Shown: positions 1 through 10,286 of the stretch, in pieces
Position numbering within the stretch: the first letter of the stretch is position 1
Layout of the letters: the number at the start of each line of letters is the position of its first letter
Source of the DNA: Bordetella avium
GTDB taxonomy: Bacteria; Pseudomonadota; Gammaproteobacteria; Burkholderiales; Burkholderiaceae_B
Direction of reading: 5' to 3'
Length of the DNA stretch: 64,000 bases
Assembly (NCBI RefSeq): GCF_034424645.1
Contig: NZ_CP139969.1
Location: 2,480,001-2,544,000, forward strand
Translations under genes and position numbers: made by a program
Notes under the pieces: generated by a model
What the model was told of the DNA's origin: nothing
Databases searched by the model: none
What the model saw: the letters and a program-made list of their open reading frames with translations, nothing else

Positions 1-1
1 A

Positions 2-76
2 ATGGCAGACGATATGCTTTACCAGGCCAAAGCCAACGGACGAAATCGTGTCGAAACAGCAGACGAATTGGAATAA
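2..76 (+). CDS. C-terminal end of a GGDEF (diguanylate cyclase) protein, partial
   Basis: The first 76 bases read open into the window and end at TAA (74-76). The 24 visible residues include ADDMLYQAKANGRNRV, which is the closing motif of GGDEF domains (A-D-x-A-L-Y-x-A-K-x-x-G-R-N-x-V). The protein would make cyclic di-GMP if its catalytic part, outside the window, is intact. The motif lies close to the stop, so GGDEF is the C-terminal domain. The gene starts before position 1; the ATG at position 2 is an internal Met, not a start. Domain assignment is good for so short a piece; the rest of the protein cannot be judged. Confidence 0.85.
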   Translation: MADDMLYQAKANGRNRVETADELE

Positions 77-577
77 AGATTGGAGACCCATCCCGCTTTT
101 GCTGCCTTCCTAAGCGGGAAAAATCCCCTATTGCCCCGTAGAAGCCTCTGCCTCAACTCACAACTGAGGGCATTGGCGACAAGGAGACGACGCCCAAAGC
201 TGGACGACCAAACACAAGGACGCACCGACGCCGGCGATTATCTAAGGCAAAACGACGGTGGCGGAGGCTGGCCGGACCGCGGTCGGAGGTCAAGCATCGG
301 GCCGGGGAAGGCGGGCTTGATCTGAATGACACCCTGCGCGCCAGCCTTCATGGCCTGTGGCGCAGTACGGGTTCCGCTCAAGGAGTGGCAAGCGGCTGAC
401 GACGTAGCGATGCAGGGGAGATGCCTAACCTAGGCAGGGTCTACCGGGTCCAGCCATGAAGCAGATGGCCTGAGCGCCCTCACACCTTGAGGCCTAGGAT
501 TGAAATGACAGCTGGCGGGCCAGCCTGAGCATGCTGCCGGTCATTTCGACATCGCCATCATTGGGTGAGCAGCACAG
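77..577. other. Intergenic stretch without a recognisable gene
   Basis: About 500 bases separate the GGDEF tail from the gltA terminator. Short reading frames here (for example 80-325 on the plus strand) show no recognisable domain and no good ribosome-binding site. An inverted repeat TCCCGCTT (91-98) / AAGCGGGA (112-119) follows the GGDEF stop and could be a weak terminator, although it lacks a long T tract. A second inverted repeat, GAAATGAC (502-509) / GTCATTTC (540-547), has no assigned role. Confidence 0.5.
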
Positions 578-606
578 AAAAAAAGAGGGGTGCCTTAGCA
601 CCCCTC
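578..606 (-). terminator. Rho-independent terminator of the sdh-gltA operon
   Basis: GAGGGGTGC (585-593) and GCACCCCTC (598-606) form a perfect 9-bp stem with a four-base loop. Read on the minus strand the stem is followed by a run of T residues (positions 584 to 578 region). It lies 75 bases downstream of the gltA stop, so it should end the minus-strand operon. Confidence 0.9.
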
Positions 607-680
607 CCCTTACTACCCGGTAACGGCCCAAACCGGCAATCTTGCTGGCTGCTCGCGAGGCAAGCGGCCAGCGACTGCGA

Positions 681-1982
<1,302 letters not shown>

Positions 1983-2002
1983 CGCTGTTTCCTCGTAATG
2001 AA

Positions 2003-2263
2003 TCAGAGCTCTCGCATCTGGGCAATGATGGCGCGCAGCCTAGGGGTATCCAACTCACCCTCAAGTTCTTTGCGCGCCAGCAGCAGATCAAGCAGATCAT
2101 TGTCGCCAAGCTCGAAGAGCTGCGTTAGCACCGATACGTCGTCGTCGGTAAGCTGAAGCTCATTGGCATCCAGATACCGGGTGATGATGAGGTCGTTCTC
2201 GAGCAAGCCGCGGCGCGCGCGCCAGCGGAGCCGAGCCCTTTGCAATTCCGTCAGCTTGCTCAT
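2003..2263 (-). CDS. sdhE: FAD assembly factor SdhE
   Basis: An 86-residue SdhE/YgfY-family protein. The family helps attach FAD covalently to the flavoprotein subunit SdhA. The invariant R-G-x-x-E motif is visible as RGLLE at residues 18-22, followed by the acidic helical stretch expected of this all-alpha fold. Its position between sdhB (25 bases upstream) and gltA (20 bases downstream) is the usual context in beta-proteobacteria and supports the role. It is cytoplasmic with no signal peptide. No competing assignment is apparent. Confidence 0.95.
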   Translation of the reverse strand: MSKLTELQRARLRWRARRGLLENDLIITRYLDANELQLTDDDVSVLTQLFELGDNDLLDLLLARKELEGELDTPRLRAIIAQMREL

Positions 2264-2288
2264 TGAAGGCCTTTAATACCAATAAACA

Positions 2289-3005
2289 CTAGACCGTACG
2301 CCGGACCATCAGTTCTTTGATCTTGCCGATCGCCTTGGTCGGGTTCAGCCCCTTGGGACAGACGTCGACACAGTTCATGATCGTGTGGCAGCGGAACAAA
2401 CGGTAGGGATCTTCCAGATTGTCCAGACGGCGGCCGGTCGCTTCGTCGCGGCTGTCGGCGATGAAGCGGTAGGCTTGCAGCAAGCCGGCAGGGCCGACGA
2501 ACTTGTCTGGATTCCACCAGAACGACGGGCAGGAAGTCGAGCAGCAAGCGCACAGAATGCACTCGTACAAGCCGTCCAGTTCCTCGCGCGCCTCGGGCGA
2601 CTGCAGACGCTCGCGCTCGGGCGGCGGCGTGTCGTTGATGAGGAAGGGGCTAACGGAATGGTACTGGTTGAAGAAGTGCGTCATGTCCACGATCAGGTCG
2701 CGGATCACGGGCAGACCAGGCAGGGGCTTCAGAACGATGGGTTCTTTCAGCTCGCGCAGATTGGTCGTGCAGGCCAGGCCGTTCTTGCCATTGATATTCA
2801 TGGCATCGGAACCGCACACACCCTCGCGGCAGGACCGGCGCAAGGCCAGGCTGTCGTCGACGTCGTTCTTGATGCGCACCAGCGCATCCAGCAGCATCTT
2901 GTCAGTCGGCTGAAGCTCGACTTCCAGTTTCTGCATGTAGGGACGCTCGTCCTTGTCCGGGTCGTAGCGGTAGATTTCGAATTTAACGATTCGTTTGGAG
3001 CTCAT
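2289..3005 (-). CDS. sdhB: Succinate dehydrogenase iron-sulfur subunit
   Basis: The electron-transfer subunit of respiratory complex II, carrying electrons from SdhA-bound FAD to ubiquinone. The 238 residues show the plant-type [2Fe-2S] site [12 protein letters not shown] with C59, C64, D67 and C79, then the [4Fe-4S] and [3Fe-4S] ligands in [11 protein letters not shown] (C149, C152, C155, C159) and C206, C212, C216 in the [14 protein letters not shown] segment. The Asp at the third [2Fe-2S] position is normal for bacterial SdhB. Length matches the family (about 238). It lies 13 bases after sdhA and 25 before sdhE in one minus-strand operon. Confidence 0.98.
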   Translation of the reverse strand: MSSKRIVKFEIYRYDPDKDERPYMQKLEVELQPTDKMLLDALVRIKNDVDDSLALRRSCREGVCGSDAMNINGKNGLACTTNLRELKEPIVLKPLPGLPVIRDLIVDMTHFFNQYHSVSPFLINDTPPPERERLQSPEAREELDGLYECILCACCSTSCPSFWWNPDKFVGPAGLLQAYRFIADSRDEATGRRLDNLEDPYRLFRCHTIMNCVDVCPKGLNPTKAIGKIKELMVRRTV

Positions 3006-3018
3006 GCCAGCATCCTGC

Positions 3019-4797
3019 TTAGAAAGTACGGGCCTTGGGCGGGAAAGAGTCGACCGTCAGAGGCTTCATCTGAACCGGCTTGTAATCCAGGCGGCTGCCT
3101 TCGGAATACCACAGCGTATGCTTGAGCCAGTTTTCGTCGTCGCGGTTCGGGTGGTCGTTCAAGGCGTGAGCGCCACGGCTTTCGGTGCGATTGGCGGCCG
3201 ACTTGATGGTGGCGCGAGCCACTTCCGTCATATTGGCCAGTTCCAGCGCTTCGACGCGGGCGGTGTTGAACACCTTGGACTTATCCTTGAAGAAAATATT
3301 CTGCGCAACTTGAGCCAGGTCCTCGATCTGACCGACACCCTCGTTAAGCAGATCCAGCGTGCGGAACACGCCGCAGTGACGCTGCATCGACATGCGGATG
3401 GCGTTGGCCACGTCCTGAGTCTTTTCCCCCGAGGTGCGGGCTTCCAGCTTGTTGACGCGTTCCAGCGAGAAGTCGACGGCTTCCTTGGGCAGCGGCTTGT
3501 GGGCGTGCTGACGCTCGGGATGCGAATTGACGATGTGGTTGCCGGTAGCGCGGCCGAAAACGATCAGATCCAGCAGCGAGTTCGTGCCCAGGCGGTTGGC
3601 GCCGTGCACCGACACCGCCGCGCATTCGCCGACAGCGTACAGGCCATTGATGATCTTGTTCTCGCCATTGACACGCTCGAGCACCTGACCATGATAGTTG
3701 GCCGGAATGCCGCCCATCTGGTAGTGAATCGTCGGCACCACCGGAATCGGCTCCTTGATCGGGTCGACGTTACCGAACTTGATGGCGATTTCGCGAATGG
3801 AAGGCAGACGCTTGTTGATGACGTCGGCGCCGAGGTGGTCCAGCTTGAGCACCACATAGCTGCCGTCCGGACCGCAACCACGGCCTTCCTTGATTTCCTG
3901 GTCCATCGAGCGAGACACGAAGTCACGCGGGGCCAGATCCTTCAAGGTGGGCGCGTAGCGCTCCATGAAGCGCTCGCCATCCTTGTTCAACAGAATGCCG
4001 CCTTCGCCGCGCACGCCTTCGGTGATCAGCACGCCTGCGCCCGCCACGCCGGTCGGGTGGAATTGCCAGAACTCCATATCTTGCAGCGGGATGCCGGCGC
4101 GGGCAGCCATGCCCAGACCGTCGCCGGTGTTGATAAAGGCATTGGTCGATGCCGCCCAGATACGGCCGGCGCCGCCGGTGGCCAGCACCGTGGTCTTGGC
4201 CTCCAGGATGTAGATGTCGCCGGTTTCCATTTCGAGGGCGGTCACACCTACGACGTCACCGTCTTCGTTGCGCAGCAGGTCCAGGGCCATCCACTCGACG
4301 AAGAACTGCGTGCGGGCAGCAACGTTGCGCTGATAGAGCGTATGCAGCAGGGCGTGACCGGTACGGTCAGCCGCAGCACAGGCGCGTTGCACGGGCTTCT
4401 CGCCGAAGTTGGCGGTGTGGCCGCCGAACGGGCGCTGATAGATGGTGCCGTCCGGGTTGCGGTCGAAAGGCATGCCGAAGTGCTCAAGCTCGTACACGGC
4501 GTTGGGCGCTTCACGGCACATAAACTCGATGGCGTCTTGGTCACCCAGCCAGTCCGACCCCTTGACGGTGTCGTACATATGCCAGTACCAATTGTCTTCG
4601 CTCATATTGCCCAGCGAGGCGCTCACCCCGCCCTGCGCCGCAACCGTGTGCGAGCGCGTGGGGAACACTTTGGACAGGACCGCAACCGACAGTCCCGCCT
4701 GGGACAGTTGCAGCGAACAGCGCAGGCCGGCTCCGCCGGCGCCCACGACCACCACATCAAACTGGCGGCGCGGCAATGAATTCATGACAGCGACCAC
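3019..4797 (-). CDS. sdhA: Succinate dehydrogenase flavoprotein subunit
   Basis: The catalytic subunit of complex II, oxidising succinate to fumarate with covalently bound FAD on the cytoplasmic face of the inner membrane. The dinucleotide-binding motif [12 protein letters not shown] lies near residue 16, followed by the FAD-attachment segment [13 protein letters not shown], the substrate-site segments FWQFHPTG and GEGGILLN, and [13 protein letters not shown] near residue 400. Length (592) is normal. Two starts are possible: GTG at 4797, which has GGAGA nine bases upstream, and ATG at 4785 without a good ribosome-binding site. I chose GTG for that reason. Only three bases separate it from the sdhD stop. 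Confidence 0.97.
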   Translation of the reverse strand: MVAVMNSLPRRQFDVVVVGAGGAGLRCSLQLSQAGLSVAVLSKVFPTRSHTVAAQGGVSASLGNMSEDNWYWHMYDTVKGSDWLGDQDAIEFMCREAPNAVYELEHFGMPFDRNPDGTIYQRPFGGHTANFGEKPVQRACAAADRTGHALLHTLYQRNVAARTQFFVEWMALDLLRNEDGDVVGVTALEMETGDIYILEAKTTVLATGGAGRIWAASTNAFINTGDGLGMAARAGIPLQDMEFWQFHPTGVAGAGVLITEGVRGEGGILLNKDGERFMERYAPTLKDLAPRDFVSRSMDQEIKEGRGCGPDGSYVVLKLDHLGADVINKRLPSIREIAIKFGNVDPIKEPIPVVPTIHYQMGGIPANYHGQVLERVNGENKIINGLYAVGECAAVSVHGANRLGTNSLLDLIVFGRATGNHIVNSHPERQHAHKPLPKEAVDFSLERVNKLEARTSGEKTQDVANAIRMSMQRHCGVFRTLDLLNEGVGQIEDLAQVAQNIFFKDKSKVFNTARVEALELANMTEVARATIKSAANRTESRGAHALNDHPNRDDENWLKHTLWYSEGSRLDYKPVQMKPLTVDSFPPKARTF

Positions 4798-4800
4798 GGC

Positions 4801-5184
4801 TTAGATTCTCCAGATGATTTGCGCGAAGTACACGACCGAGCCAACCAGCCACAAGACGGTCAGCACTTGCAACAGCAGGCGCAAGCCCACCGGCCGGATG
4901 TAATCCATCCAGATGTCGCGCACGCCGATCCAGGCGTGCCAGGCCAGCGCAAAGAAAGCGAGCGAGGCCAGAATCTGGCCCAGCGGAATGGCGAAGACGT
5001 GGAAGGTGAACAGCGCCTTCCAGTTTTCATAGTTGTAGGCCGGCATAATCAGCAGGCCGATAATCAACACCAGCGTGTAGACGGCCATGATGACCGCCGT
5101 GAGGCGTTGAGCGATGAAATCGATGGTGCCGTAATGGGCGCCGACGACCAGGCGCTTGGGACCGTAATTTTTGCTGTCTTGCAT
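4801..5184 (-). CDS. sdhD: Succinate dehydrogenase membrane anchor subunit SdhD
   Basis: A small hydrophobic subunit that, with SdhC, anchors SdhAB to the inner membrane and forms the quinone site and haem b pocket. Three membrane segments are visible, at about residues 30-50, 65-85 and 100-122. The residues ending in the first segment (GTIDFIAQRLTAV) and HAWIGVRDIWMDY are typical of SdhD. The ATG at 5184 overlaps the sdhC stop (TGATG) and has GGAG seven bases upstream, so I prefer it to the GTG one codon earlier. The protein is then 127 residues, a normal length. Confidence 0.94.
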   Translation of the reverse strand: MQDSKNYGPKRLVVGAHYGTIDFIAQRLTAVIMAVYTLVLIIGLLIMPAYNYENWKALFTFHVFAIPLGQILASLAFFALAWHAWIGVRDIWMDYIRPVGLRLLLQVLTVLWLVGSVVYFAQIIWRI

Positions 5185-5597
5185 CACAGGACTCCGAACA
5201 ATTTGAGCGCGAAGACCAGGGTCAGCAGCAGGCTGACGACGAACACGGCGGCGGCGCTCTTGCGGCTGGCTGCCTTGTCGATACCGATGTGCAGGTCAAG
5301 AGCCAGATAACGGATGCCGGCACAGAAGTGGTGCAAATAGCCCCAGATCAGCGCGAGCAGCACGATCTTGATCAGAGGATTGCCCGCGTATTGGGCCACT
5401 TGAGCGAAGCTCTCGGGCGAGGCCACGCTGGCCGCGAACAGCGGCACGATGACCAAGGGCAAACAGAGGAACAGCAAAGCGCCGCTGGCGCGATGCAGGA
5501 TGGACAGTTTGCCGGCCAGGGGCAGGCGATAACTGAGGATTTGCGGAACGCTGATATTGCGAAACTGCGGACGCGGCTTGGCAGCTGAGTCGGACAT
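5184..5597 (-). CDS. sdhC: Succinate dehydrogenase cytochrome b556 subunit SdhC
   Basis: The cytochrome b subunit of complex II. The 137 residues contain the family signature RPLS-like N-terminus, SILHRASGALL (Ser and Arg of the quinone site, around residues 32-42), and HHFCAGIRYLALD (89-101) with the candidate haem-ligand His. Three membrane segments are visible. It is the first gene of the sdhCDAB-sdhE-gltA operon; the promoter should lie between 5598 and about 5725. It overlaps sdhD by one base. Confidence 0.96.
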   Translation of the reverse strand: MSDSAAKPRPQFRNISVPQILSYRLPLAGKLSILHRASGALLFLCLPLVIVPLFAASVASPESFAQVAQYAGNPLIKIVLLALIWGYLHHFCAGIRYLALDLHIGIDKAASRKSAAAVFVVSLLLTLVFALKLFGVL

Positions 5598-5691
5598 GAC
5601 GGCCTCGATGTTTCGGAACTAAGGAAACGTGCAGATGAAAATACTATTGCCCTCGCGAGCAAACGCTCTATTTTCGCTCAGAGAACGGGTT

Positions 5692-5721
5692 AGTATCAAA
5701 TCGTAGGGAAAAATTCATCAA
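5692..5721 (-). promoter_or_regulatory. Candidate promoter of the sdhCDAB-sdhE-gltA operon
   Basis: On the minus strand TTGATG (5721-5716) and GATACT (5697-5692) are separated by 18 bases, giving a reasonable sigma-70 match about 95 bases before sdhC. It overlaps the last codon of the upstream regulator gene. The call rests on the match alone. Confidence 0.35.
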
Positions 5722-6497
5722 TTCAAACTATTGCGGTAGTGATAGTGATCGGTAAGGTAGAGCCCGCGGCGCACCTCCATCGGGCGATCCCCATAGGTGT
5801 ACGAGATGCGGTCCACTTGCAAAAGCGGGGTACCCGGCGTGACATGCAACAACGGCGCGATCTCTTCCGAGGCCGCCACCGCGCGGATTTTTTCGTCGGC
5901 GCGCACCATACTGACCCCGAACTCGGATTCGAACAGCCCATAAAGCGGCGCTCGGTTGGCCTTGAGCAGTTCCAGCGTCAGGCCACGGAAGGCCGCGCCG
6001 GGCACCCAGATATCGTCGATGATGGTAGGCGTGTGATTCATGGCGAGCTGGCGCCGGATGGACACCACCGTTTCGCCGGCGCGCACCGCCAAGGCGCGCG
6101 CAATCTCTGCCGAGGCACGCACGCGCCGGCACTCCAGCACGCGGCTTTCGGCACGGCCACCTTCGCTGGCCTCATCGGGCGCAAGACGCAGAAAACGGTA
6201 GCGCACGCGGGCCTCTTGGTGCGTGGCGACGAAAGTACCCTTGCCTTGGCGGCGCAGCAACATGTGCTCGGCAGCCAATTCATCGACAGCCTTGCGCACC
6301 GTGCCCTGGCTTACCTGAAAGCGCGCGGCGAGATCGATTTCGGATGGGATGAGCTCGCCGGGCTTCCATTCGCCTCGTTCGAGGCTTTGGATCAGCAAGT
6401 CTTTGATCTGACGGTACAGCGGACTGAAAGCCGCCCCCTCGCCCGCCTGGCGGGCGGTACGGGAGCGTAGCGGAGAGTCGGGCTGAGGGTCTGCCAT
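5718..6497 (-). CDS. GntR-family (HutC subfamily) transcriptional regulator
   Basis: A DNA-binding regulator with an N-terminal winged helix-turn-helix (FSPLYRQIKDLLIQSLERG... PSEIDLAARFQVSQGTVRKAVDEL, about residues 19-75) and a C-terminal UTRA ligand-binding domain (about 95-255). It ends in the typical TYGDRPMEVRRGLYLTDHYHY. The reading frame is open further upstream; I chose ATG at 6497 (259 residues), but ATG at 6518 is also possible and neither has a strong ribosome-binding site. It lies between the sdh operon, which it precedes on the same strand, and the divergent mdh. The palindrome at 6656-6681 in the divergent region is a likely binding site. Control of TCA-cycle genes is inferred from context; the effector is unknown. 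Confidence 0.9.
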   Translation of the reverse strand: MADPQPDSPLRSRTARQAGEGAAFSPLYRQIKDLLIQSLERGEWKPGELIPSEIDLAARFQVSQGTVRKAVDELAAEHMLLRRQGKGTFVATHQEARVRYRFLRLAPDEASEGGRAESRVLECRRVRASAEIARALAVRAGETVVSIRRQLAMNHTPTIIDDIWVPGAAFRGLTLELLKANRAPLYGLFESEFGVSMVRADEKIRAVAASEEIAPLLHVTPGTPLLQVDRISYTYGDRPMEVRRGLYLTDHYHYRNSLN

Positions 6498-6655
6498 AAA
6501 AGGTCTTGAATTCTTCATATTTGCCCGGTGCCAGGGACGGAGCCGAAGCGTTACGCTGACGGTGCCCGCCTGGCGGGCCTGGGCTGAGACTGACAAAAAG
6601 CCCGATGCCGGACAAACACGATATTATTGCACAGGCAGACGCATCGTGTCCAATG

Positions 6656-6681
6656 TCTTATGTCTTATATAAGATATAAGA
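6656..6681. promoter_or_regulatory. Nested palindrome, likely operator between the GntR gene and mdh
   Basis: A perfect 12-bp palindrome TCTTATATAAGA (6663-6674) is flanked by an outer pair TCTTAT (6656-6661) and ATAAGA (6676-6681), one base away on each side. The site therefore has four TCTTAT half-sites in two overlapping inverted pairs with a 7-bp step. It is AT-rich in a GC-rich region and sits directly upstream of the mdh -35 box. Being next to a GntR gene it is a plausible autoregulatory operator. Confidence 0.7.
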
Positions 6682-6685
6682 GAAA

Positions 6686-6714
6686 TTGACTGAGCCGTGA
6701 ATTCGATCTAGGAT
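6686..6714 (+). promoter_or_regulatory. Sigma-70 promoter of mdh
   Basis: TTGACT (6686-6691) and TAGGAT (6709-6714) are separated by exactly 17 bases. The site lies about 100 bases before the mdh start. The -35 box is five bases from the palindrome at 6656-6681, so a bound regulator could touch RNA polymerase. Confidence 0.65.
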
Positions 6715-6814
6715 TCCGCCCTGTCGGAGCGCCGTGGCAGACCAGATCGGCGGGCTCCAGGGATTACACTGTTTGGCGCGAGTCTTCCCGCCGTCCATCT
6801 ATTGGAGAAACTTC

Positions 6815-7804
6815 ATGTCTAAGCCCGCCATGCGTGTCGCCGTCACCGGCGCCGCCGGCCAAATTGGTTACGCCCTGCTGTTCCGCATCGCCTCCGGCGA
6901 AATGCTCGGCAAGGATCAGCCCGTCATCCTGCAACTGCTCGAGATCCCCGACGAAAAAGCCCAGAAGGCGCTCAAGGGTGTGATCATGGAGTTGGAAGAC
7001 TGCGCCTTCCCCCTGCTTCAGGAAGTCACCGCGCACGCCGACCCCAAGACCGCCTTCAAGGACGCCGACGTCGCCCTGCTGGTCGGCGCCCGCCCGCGCG
7101 GCCCCGGCATGGAGCGCAAGGATCTGCTGACCGTCAACGCCCAGATCTTCACGGCTCAGGGCCGCGCCCTGAACGAAGTGGCCAGCCGTAACGTCAAGGT
7201 GCTGGTCGTCGGCAACCCGGCCAACACCAACGCCTACATCGCCATGAAGTCGGCCCCGGATCTGCCGGCCAAGAACTTCACGGCCATGCTGCGCCTGGAC
7301 CACAACCGCGCCCTGTCGCAACTGGCTGGCAAGTCTGGCAAGGCTGTCGCCGGCATCGAGAAGCTCATCGTCTGGGGCAACCACTCGCCCACGATGTATC
7401 CCGACTACCGTTTCGCCACCGTTGACGGCCAGCCGCTGGCCAAGCTGATCAACGACGAAGCCTGGAACCGCGACACCTTCATCCCGACCGTGGGCAAGCG
7501 CGGCGCGGCCATCATCGAAGCCCGCGGCCTGTCTTCGGCTGCCTCGGCCGCCAACGCCGCCATCGACCACGTCCGTGACTGGGTTCTGGGCAGCAACGGC
7601 AAGTGGGTCACCATGGGCATCCCCTCGGATGGCTCCTATGGCATCCCGGAAGGCATCATCTACGGCTTCCCCGTCACCACGGCCAACGGCGAATACACCA
7701 TGGTCAAGGACCTGGAAGTCGACGCTTTCTCGCGTGAGCGCATGGACTTCACGCTGAAAGAGCTGCTGGAAGAGCGTGATGGCATCAAGGATCTGCTGAA
7801 GTAA
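6815..7804 (+). CDS. mdh: Malate dehydrogenase (NAD-dependent)
   Basis: Interconverts malate and oxaloacetate with NAD in the TCA cycle. The 329 residues belong to the LDH/MDH group closest to cytosolic-type MDH. Signatures are the NAD-binding GAAGQIGY (about residues 10-17), the substrate Arg loop [30 protein letters not shown], the Asp/Arg pair in LRLDHNRA, and the catalytic His in [13 protein letters not shown]. The start at 6815 has GGAGA eight bases upstream; the open frame before it is untranslated leader. A 12-bp terminator follows at 7818. Transcription probably starts at the 6686-6714 promoter. Confidence 0.97.
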   Translation: MSKPAMRVAVTGAAGQIGYALLFRIASGEMLGKDQPVILQLLEIPDEKAQKALKGVIMELEDCAFPLLQEVTAHADPKTAFKDADVALLVGARPRGPGMERKDLLTVNAQIFTAQGRALNEVASRNVKVLVVGNPANTNAYIAMKSAPDLPAKNFTAMLRLDHNRALSQLAGKSGKAVAGIEKLIVWGNHSPTMYPDYRFATVDGQPLAKLINDEAWNRDTFIPTVGKRGAAIIEARGLSSAASAANAAIDHVRDWVLGSNGKWVTMGIPSDGSYGIPEGIIYGFPVTTANGEYTMVKDLEVDAFSRERMDFTLKELLEERDGIKDLLK

Positions 7805-7817
7805 TCGCATGTTCCAG

Positions 7818-7846
7818 ATTGGGCCCGCATGATGCGGGCCCAATTT
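7818..7846 (+). terminator. Rho-independent terminator of mdh
   Basis: ATTGGGCCCGCA (7818-7829) and TGCGGGCCCAAT (7833-7844) form a perfect 12-bp stem with a three-base loop and a short T run. It begins 14 bases after the mdh stop. Confidence 0.85.
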
Positions 7847-7994
7847 CCAAGAGCGGCCGCTTTTTCCTCCCAATGCCCAGTGCTGCGGACGATTGTCATC
7901 AGCGGGACAGAATAGCGTCGCCGCCTCCGCTAAGGTAAGTCCGTCCATAACAACGATCCCCGGCGGCTCATGCCGGCATCGGAGACCCATACCC

Positions 7995-8888
7995 ATGTCC
8001 AGACCCGAATCCCCCGGCGCCCGCTTTCGCCGCGCCTTGGCCGAAGAACAGCCGCTGCAAATCGTCGGCGCCATCAATGCCAACCACGCCCTGCTGGCCA
8101 AGCGCGCCGGCTACCGGGCCATCTACCTGTCGGGCGGCGGCGTGGCGGCGGGCTCGCTGGGCCTGCCCGATCTGGGCATCAACACCCTGGATGATGTCCT
8201 CACCGACGTGCGCCGCATCACCGACGTCTGCGATCTGCCACTGCTGGTCGATATCGATACCGGCTTCGGCCCCTCGGCCTTCAACATCGCACGCTCCGTC
8301 AAGAGCCTGATCAAGTTCGGCGCGGCGGCCTGCCATATCGAAGATCAGGTCGGCGCCAAGCGCTGCGGCCATCGTCCCGGCAAGGAAATCGTCAGCACGG
8401 AAGAAATGGCAGACCGCGTCAAAGCCGCAGCCGACGCACGCACCGACAGCGACTTCTACCTGATTGCCCGCACCGACGCCATCGCCTCGCACGGCGTGGA
8501 CGCCGCCATCGAACGCGCCCTGGCCTGCGTAGCGGCTGGCGCCGATGCCATCTTCGCCGAAGCGGCCTACGACCTGGCTACCTATCGCCGCTTTGTCGAT
8601 GCAGTGAAGGTGCCGGTACTGGCCAACATCACCGAGTTTGGCCAAACGCCGCTGTTCTCCGTCGATGAGCTCAAACAGTCGGGCGTGGGCATGGTGCTCT
8701 ACCCGCTGTCGGCCTTCCGTGCCATGAACAAGGCTGCCGAAGCCGTGTACGAGGCCATCCGCCGCGATGGCCACCAGAAAAATGTGCTGAACTTGATGCA
8801 GACCCGCGAAGAGCTCTACGATCGAATCGGCTATCACGCCTTCGAATCGCAGCTCGATTCGCTGTTCGCCAAGGACAAGTCGAACTAA
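7995..8888 (+). CDS. prpB: 2-Methylisocitrate lyase
   Basis: Splits 2-methylisocitrate to pyruvate and succinate, the last step of the methylcitrate cycle for propionyl-CoA. It belongs to the isocitrate lyase/PEP mutase superfamily. The signature KRCGH (residues 122-126, catalytic C124) is the PrpB form of the lyase motif (isocitrate lyase has KKCGH). [18 protein letters not shown] near residue 44, the metal-site DIDTGFG near 87, and ARTDA are also seen. The length (297) fits PrpB and is far below isocitrate lyase. The start at 7995 has GGAG ten bases upstream. prpC follows after 68 bases. Confidence 0.96.
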   Translation: MSRPESPGARFRRALAEEQPLQIVGAINANHALLAKRAGYRAIYLSGGGVAAGSLGLPDLGINTLDDVLTDVRRITDVCDLPLLVDIDTGFGPSAFNIARSVKSLIKFGAAACHIEDQVGAKRCGHRPGKEIVSTEEMADRVKAAADARTDSDFYLIARTDAIASHGVDAAIERALACVAAGADAIFAEAAYDLATYRRFVDAVKVPVLANITEFGQTPLFSVDELKQSGVGMVLYPLSAFRAMNKAAEAVYEAIRRDGHQKNVLNLMQTREELYDRIGYHAFESQLDSLFAKDKSN

Positions 8889-8956
8889 GGCATGCCGCGC
8901 CAGCCCTACAGGGTGGGCCGGCCTCATCTATTCCCATCGGAAGGAGCACCAGAGCC

Positions 8957-10159
8957 ATGAGCACCTCTCAGAAAAAGACCGCGCCACAGTCCTCGGCAAC
9001 ACAGACAGCCTCCCCGGAGCAAACCGGCTTCAAACCCAAGAAGTCCGTCGCCCTGTCTGGCGTGGTTGCCGGCAACACCGCGCTATGTACCGTTGGCCGT
9101 AGCGGCAATGACCTGCACTACCGGGGTTACGACATCCTGGACTTTGCCGATGTCGCCGAATTCGAAGAGATCGCCCACCTGCTGGTGCACGGCAAACTGC
9201 CCAACAAAGCCGAGCTGAAAGCCTACAAGGAAAAGCTGCGCTCTCTGCGCGGCCTGCCGGCCCAGCTGCAGACCGCACTGGAGTCACTGCCTGCCGCCAG
9301 CCATCCGATGGATGTGATGCGCACGGCAACATCGGTGCTGGGCTGCGTCTTGCCCGAAAAGGATGATCACAATATCCCCGGCGCGCGCGACATCGCCGAC
9401 CGCCTGATGGCCAACCTGGGCTCCGCCCTGCTGTATTGGTATCACTACAGCCACAACGGCCGCATCATCGATGTCCAGACCGACGACGACAGCATCGGCG
9501 GGCACTTCCTGCACCTGCTGCATGGCCAAAAGCCCTCCGATGAGTGGGTGCGCGCCATGCACACCTCGCTGATTCTGTACGCAGAGCATGAGTTCAACGC
9601 CTCGACCTTCACGAGTCGAGTGATCGCTGGCACGGGTTCGGACATGTATTCCGCCATCACCGGCGCCATCGGCGCGCTGCGTGGCCCCAAGCACGGCGGC
9701 GCCAATGAGGTGGCATTTGAAGTGCAGCAACGCTATGACTCGCCCGATGAGGCCGAGGCCGACATTCGCCGGCGCGTCGAGAACAAGGAAGTCATCATTG
9801 GCTTCGGCCACCCGGTCTACACCATTTCCGACCCGCGCAACAAGGTCATCAAGGAAGTGGCCCGCAAGCTGTCCAAGAAAGCCGGCAGCACCAAGATGTT
9901 CGACATCGCCGACCGGCTTGAAAGCGTGATGTGGGACGCCAAAAAGATGTTCCCCAATCTGGATTGGTTCTCGGCCGTCAGCTACCACGTGATGGGCGTG
10001 CCCACCGCGATGTTCACGCCGCTGTTCGTGATCGCACGCACCGCCGGCTGGTCCGCACACATTATTGAACAGCGCATCGACAACAAGATCATCCGGCCGA
10101 CCGCCAATTACACTGGCCCGGAAAACCAGAAGTACCTACCTCTGGAAAAACGCAAGTAA
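8957..10159 (+). CDS. prpC: 2-Methylcitrate synthase
   Basis: Condenses propionyl-CoA with oxaloacetate to 2-methylcitrate. It is a citrate-synthase-fold enzyme of 400 residues, shorter than GltA at 681 because the N-terminal domain of type II enzymes is missing. Catalytic segments are [26 protein letters not shown] with the first His, [14 protein letters not shown] with the second His, and [21 protein letters not shown]. The first 30 residues (rich in Thr, Ser, Gln and Lys) form a longer-than-usual polar tail. AAGGAG lies ahead of the ATG. Its pairing with prpB makes the methylcitrate role secure. No prpD or acnD is found beside it. Confidence 0.95.
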   Translation: MSTSQKKTAPQSSATQTASPEQTGFKPKKSVALSGVVAGNTALCTVGRSGNDLHYRGYDILDFADVAEFEEIAHLLVHGKLPNKAELKAYKEKLRSLRGLPAQLQTALESLPAASHPMDVMRTATSVLGCVLPEKDDHNIPGARDIADRLMANLGSALLYWYHYSHNGRIIDVQTDDDSIGGHFLHLLHGQKPSDEWVRAMHTSLILYAEHEFNASTFTSRVIAGTGSDMYSAITGAIGALRGPKHGGANEVAFEVQQRYDSPDEAEADIRRRVENKEVIIGFGHPVYTISDPRNKVIKEVARKLSKKAGSTKMFDIADRLESVMWDAKKMFPNLDWFSAVSYHVMGVPTAMFTPLFVIARTAGWSAHIIEQRIDNKIIRPTANYTGPENQKYLPLEKRK

Positions 10160-10168
10160 GACCTATGC

Positions 10169-10193
10169 GGACAGGGCCATCCGGGCCCTGTCC
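10169..10193 (+). terminator. Hairpin after prpC
   Basis: GGACAGGGCC (10169-10178) and GGCCCTGTCC (10184-10193) form a perfect 10-bp stem with a 5-base loop, starting ten bases after the prpC stop. No T tract follows, so termination here may be partial. Confidence 0.5.
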
Positions 10194-10251
10194 CTTGCAA
10201 GGCCCACCGCTGCGCAAAAGCGGCATGCGCAACACAGCGCGCGCTCTCGCC

Positions 10252-10257
10252 TACAAT
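10252..10257 (+). promoter_or_regulatory. Possible -10 box for hemJ
   Basis: TACAAT lies 30 bases before the hemJ start. The region 17 bases upstream (GCAACA) is only a weak -35 match. Confidence 0.3.
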
Positions 10258-10286
10258 GGCGTGTTTCTCAACAAGGACGCGCTACC

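Noticed and set aside
80..325. An 81-codon plus-strand frame after the GGDEF gene
   Set aside because: No domain, poor start context and unlikely amino-acid composition.
2995..4779. A 594-codon plus-strand frame
   Set aside because: Antisense to sdhA, which has full catalytic signatures; the plus-strand product has none.
6764..8101. A 445-codon minus-strand frame across mdh and the start of prpB
   Set aside because: Antisense to two clear genes; no ribosome-binding site or domain.
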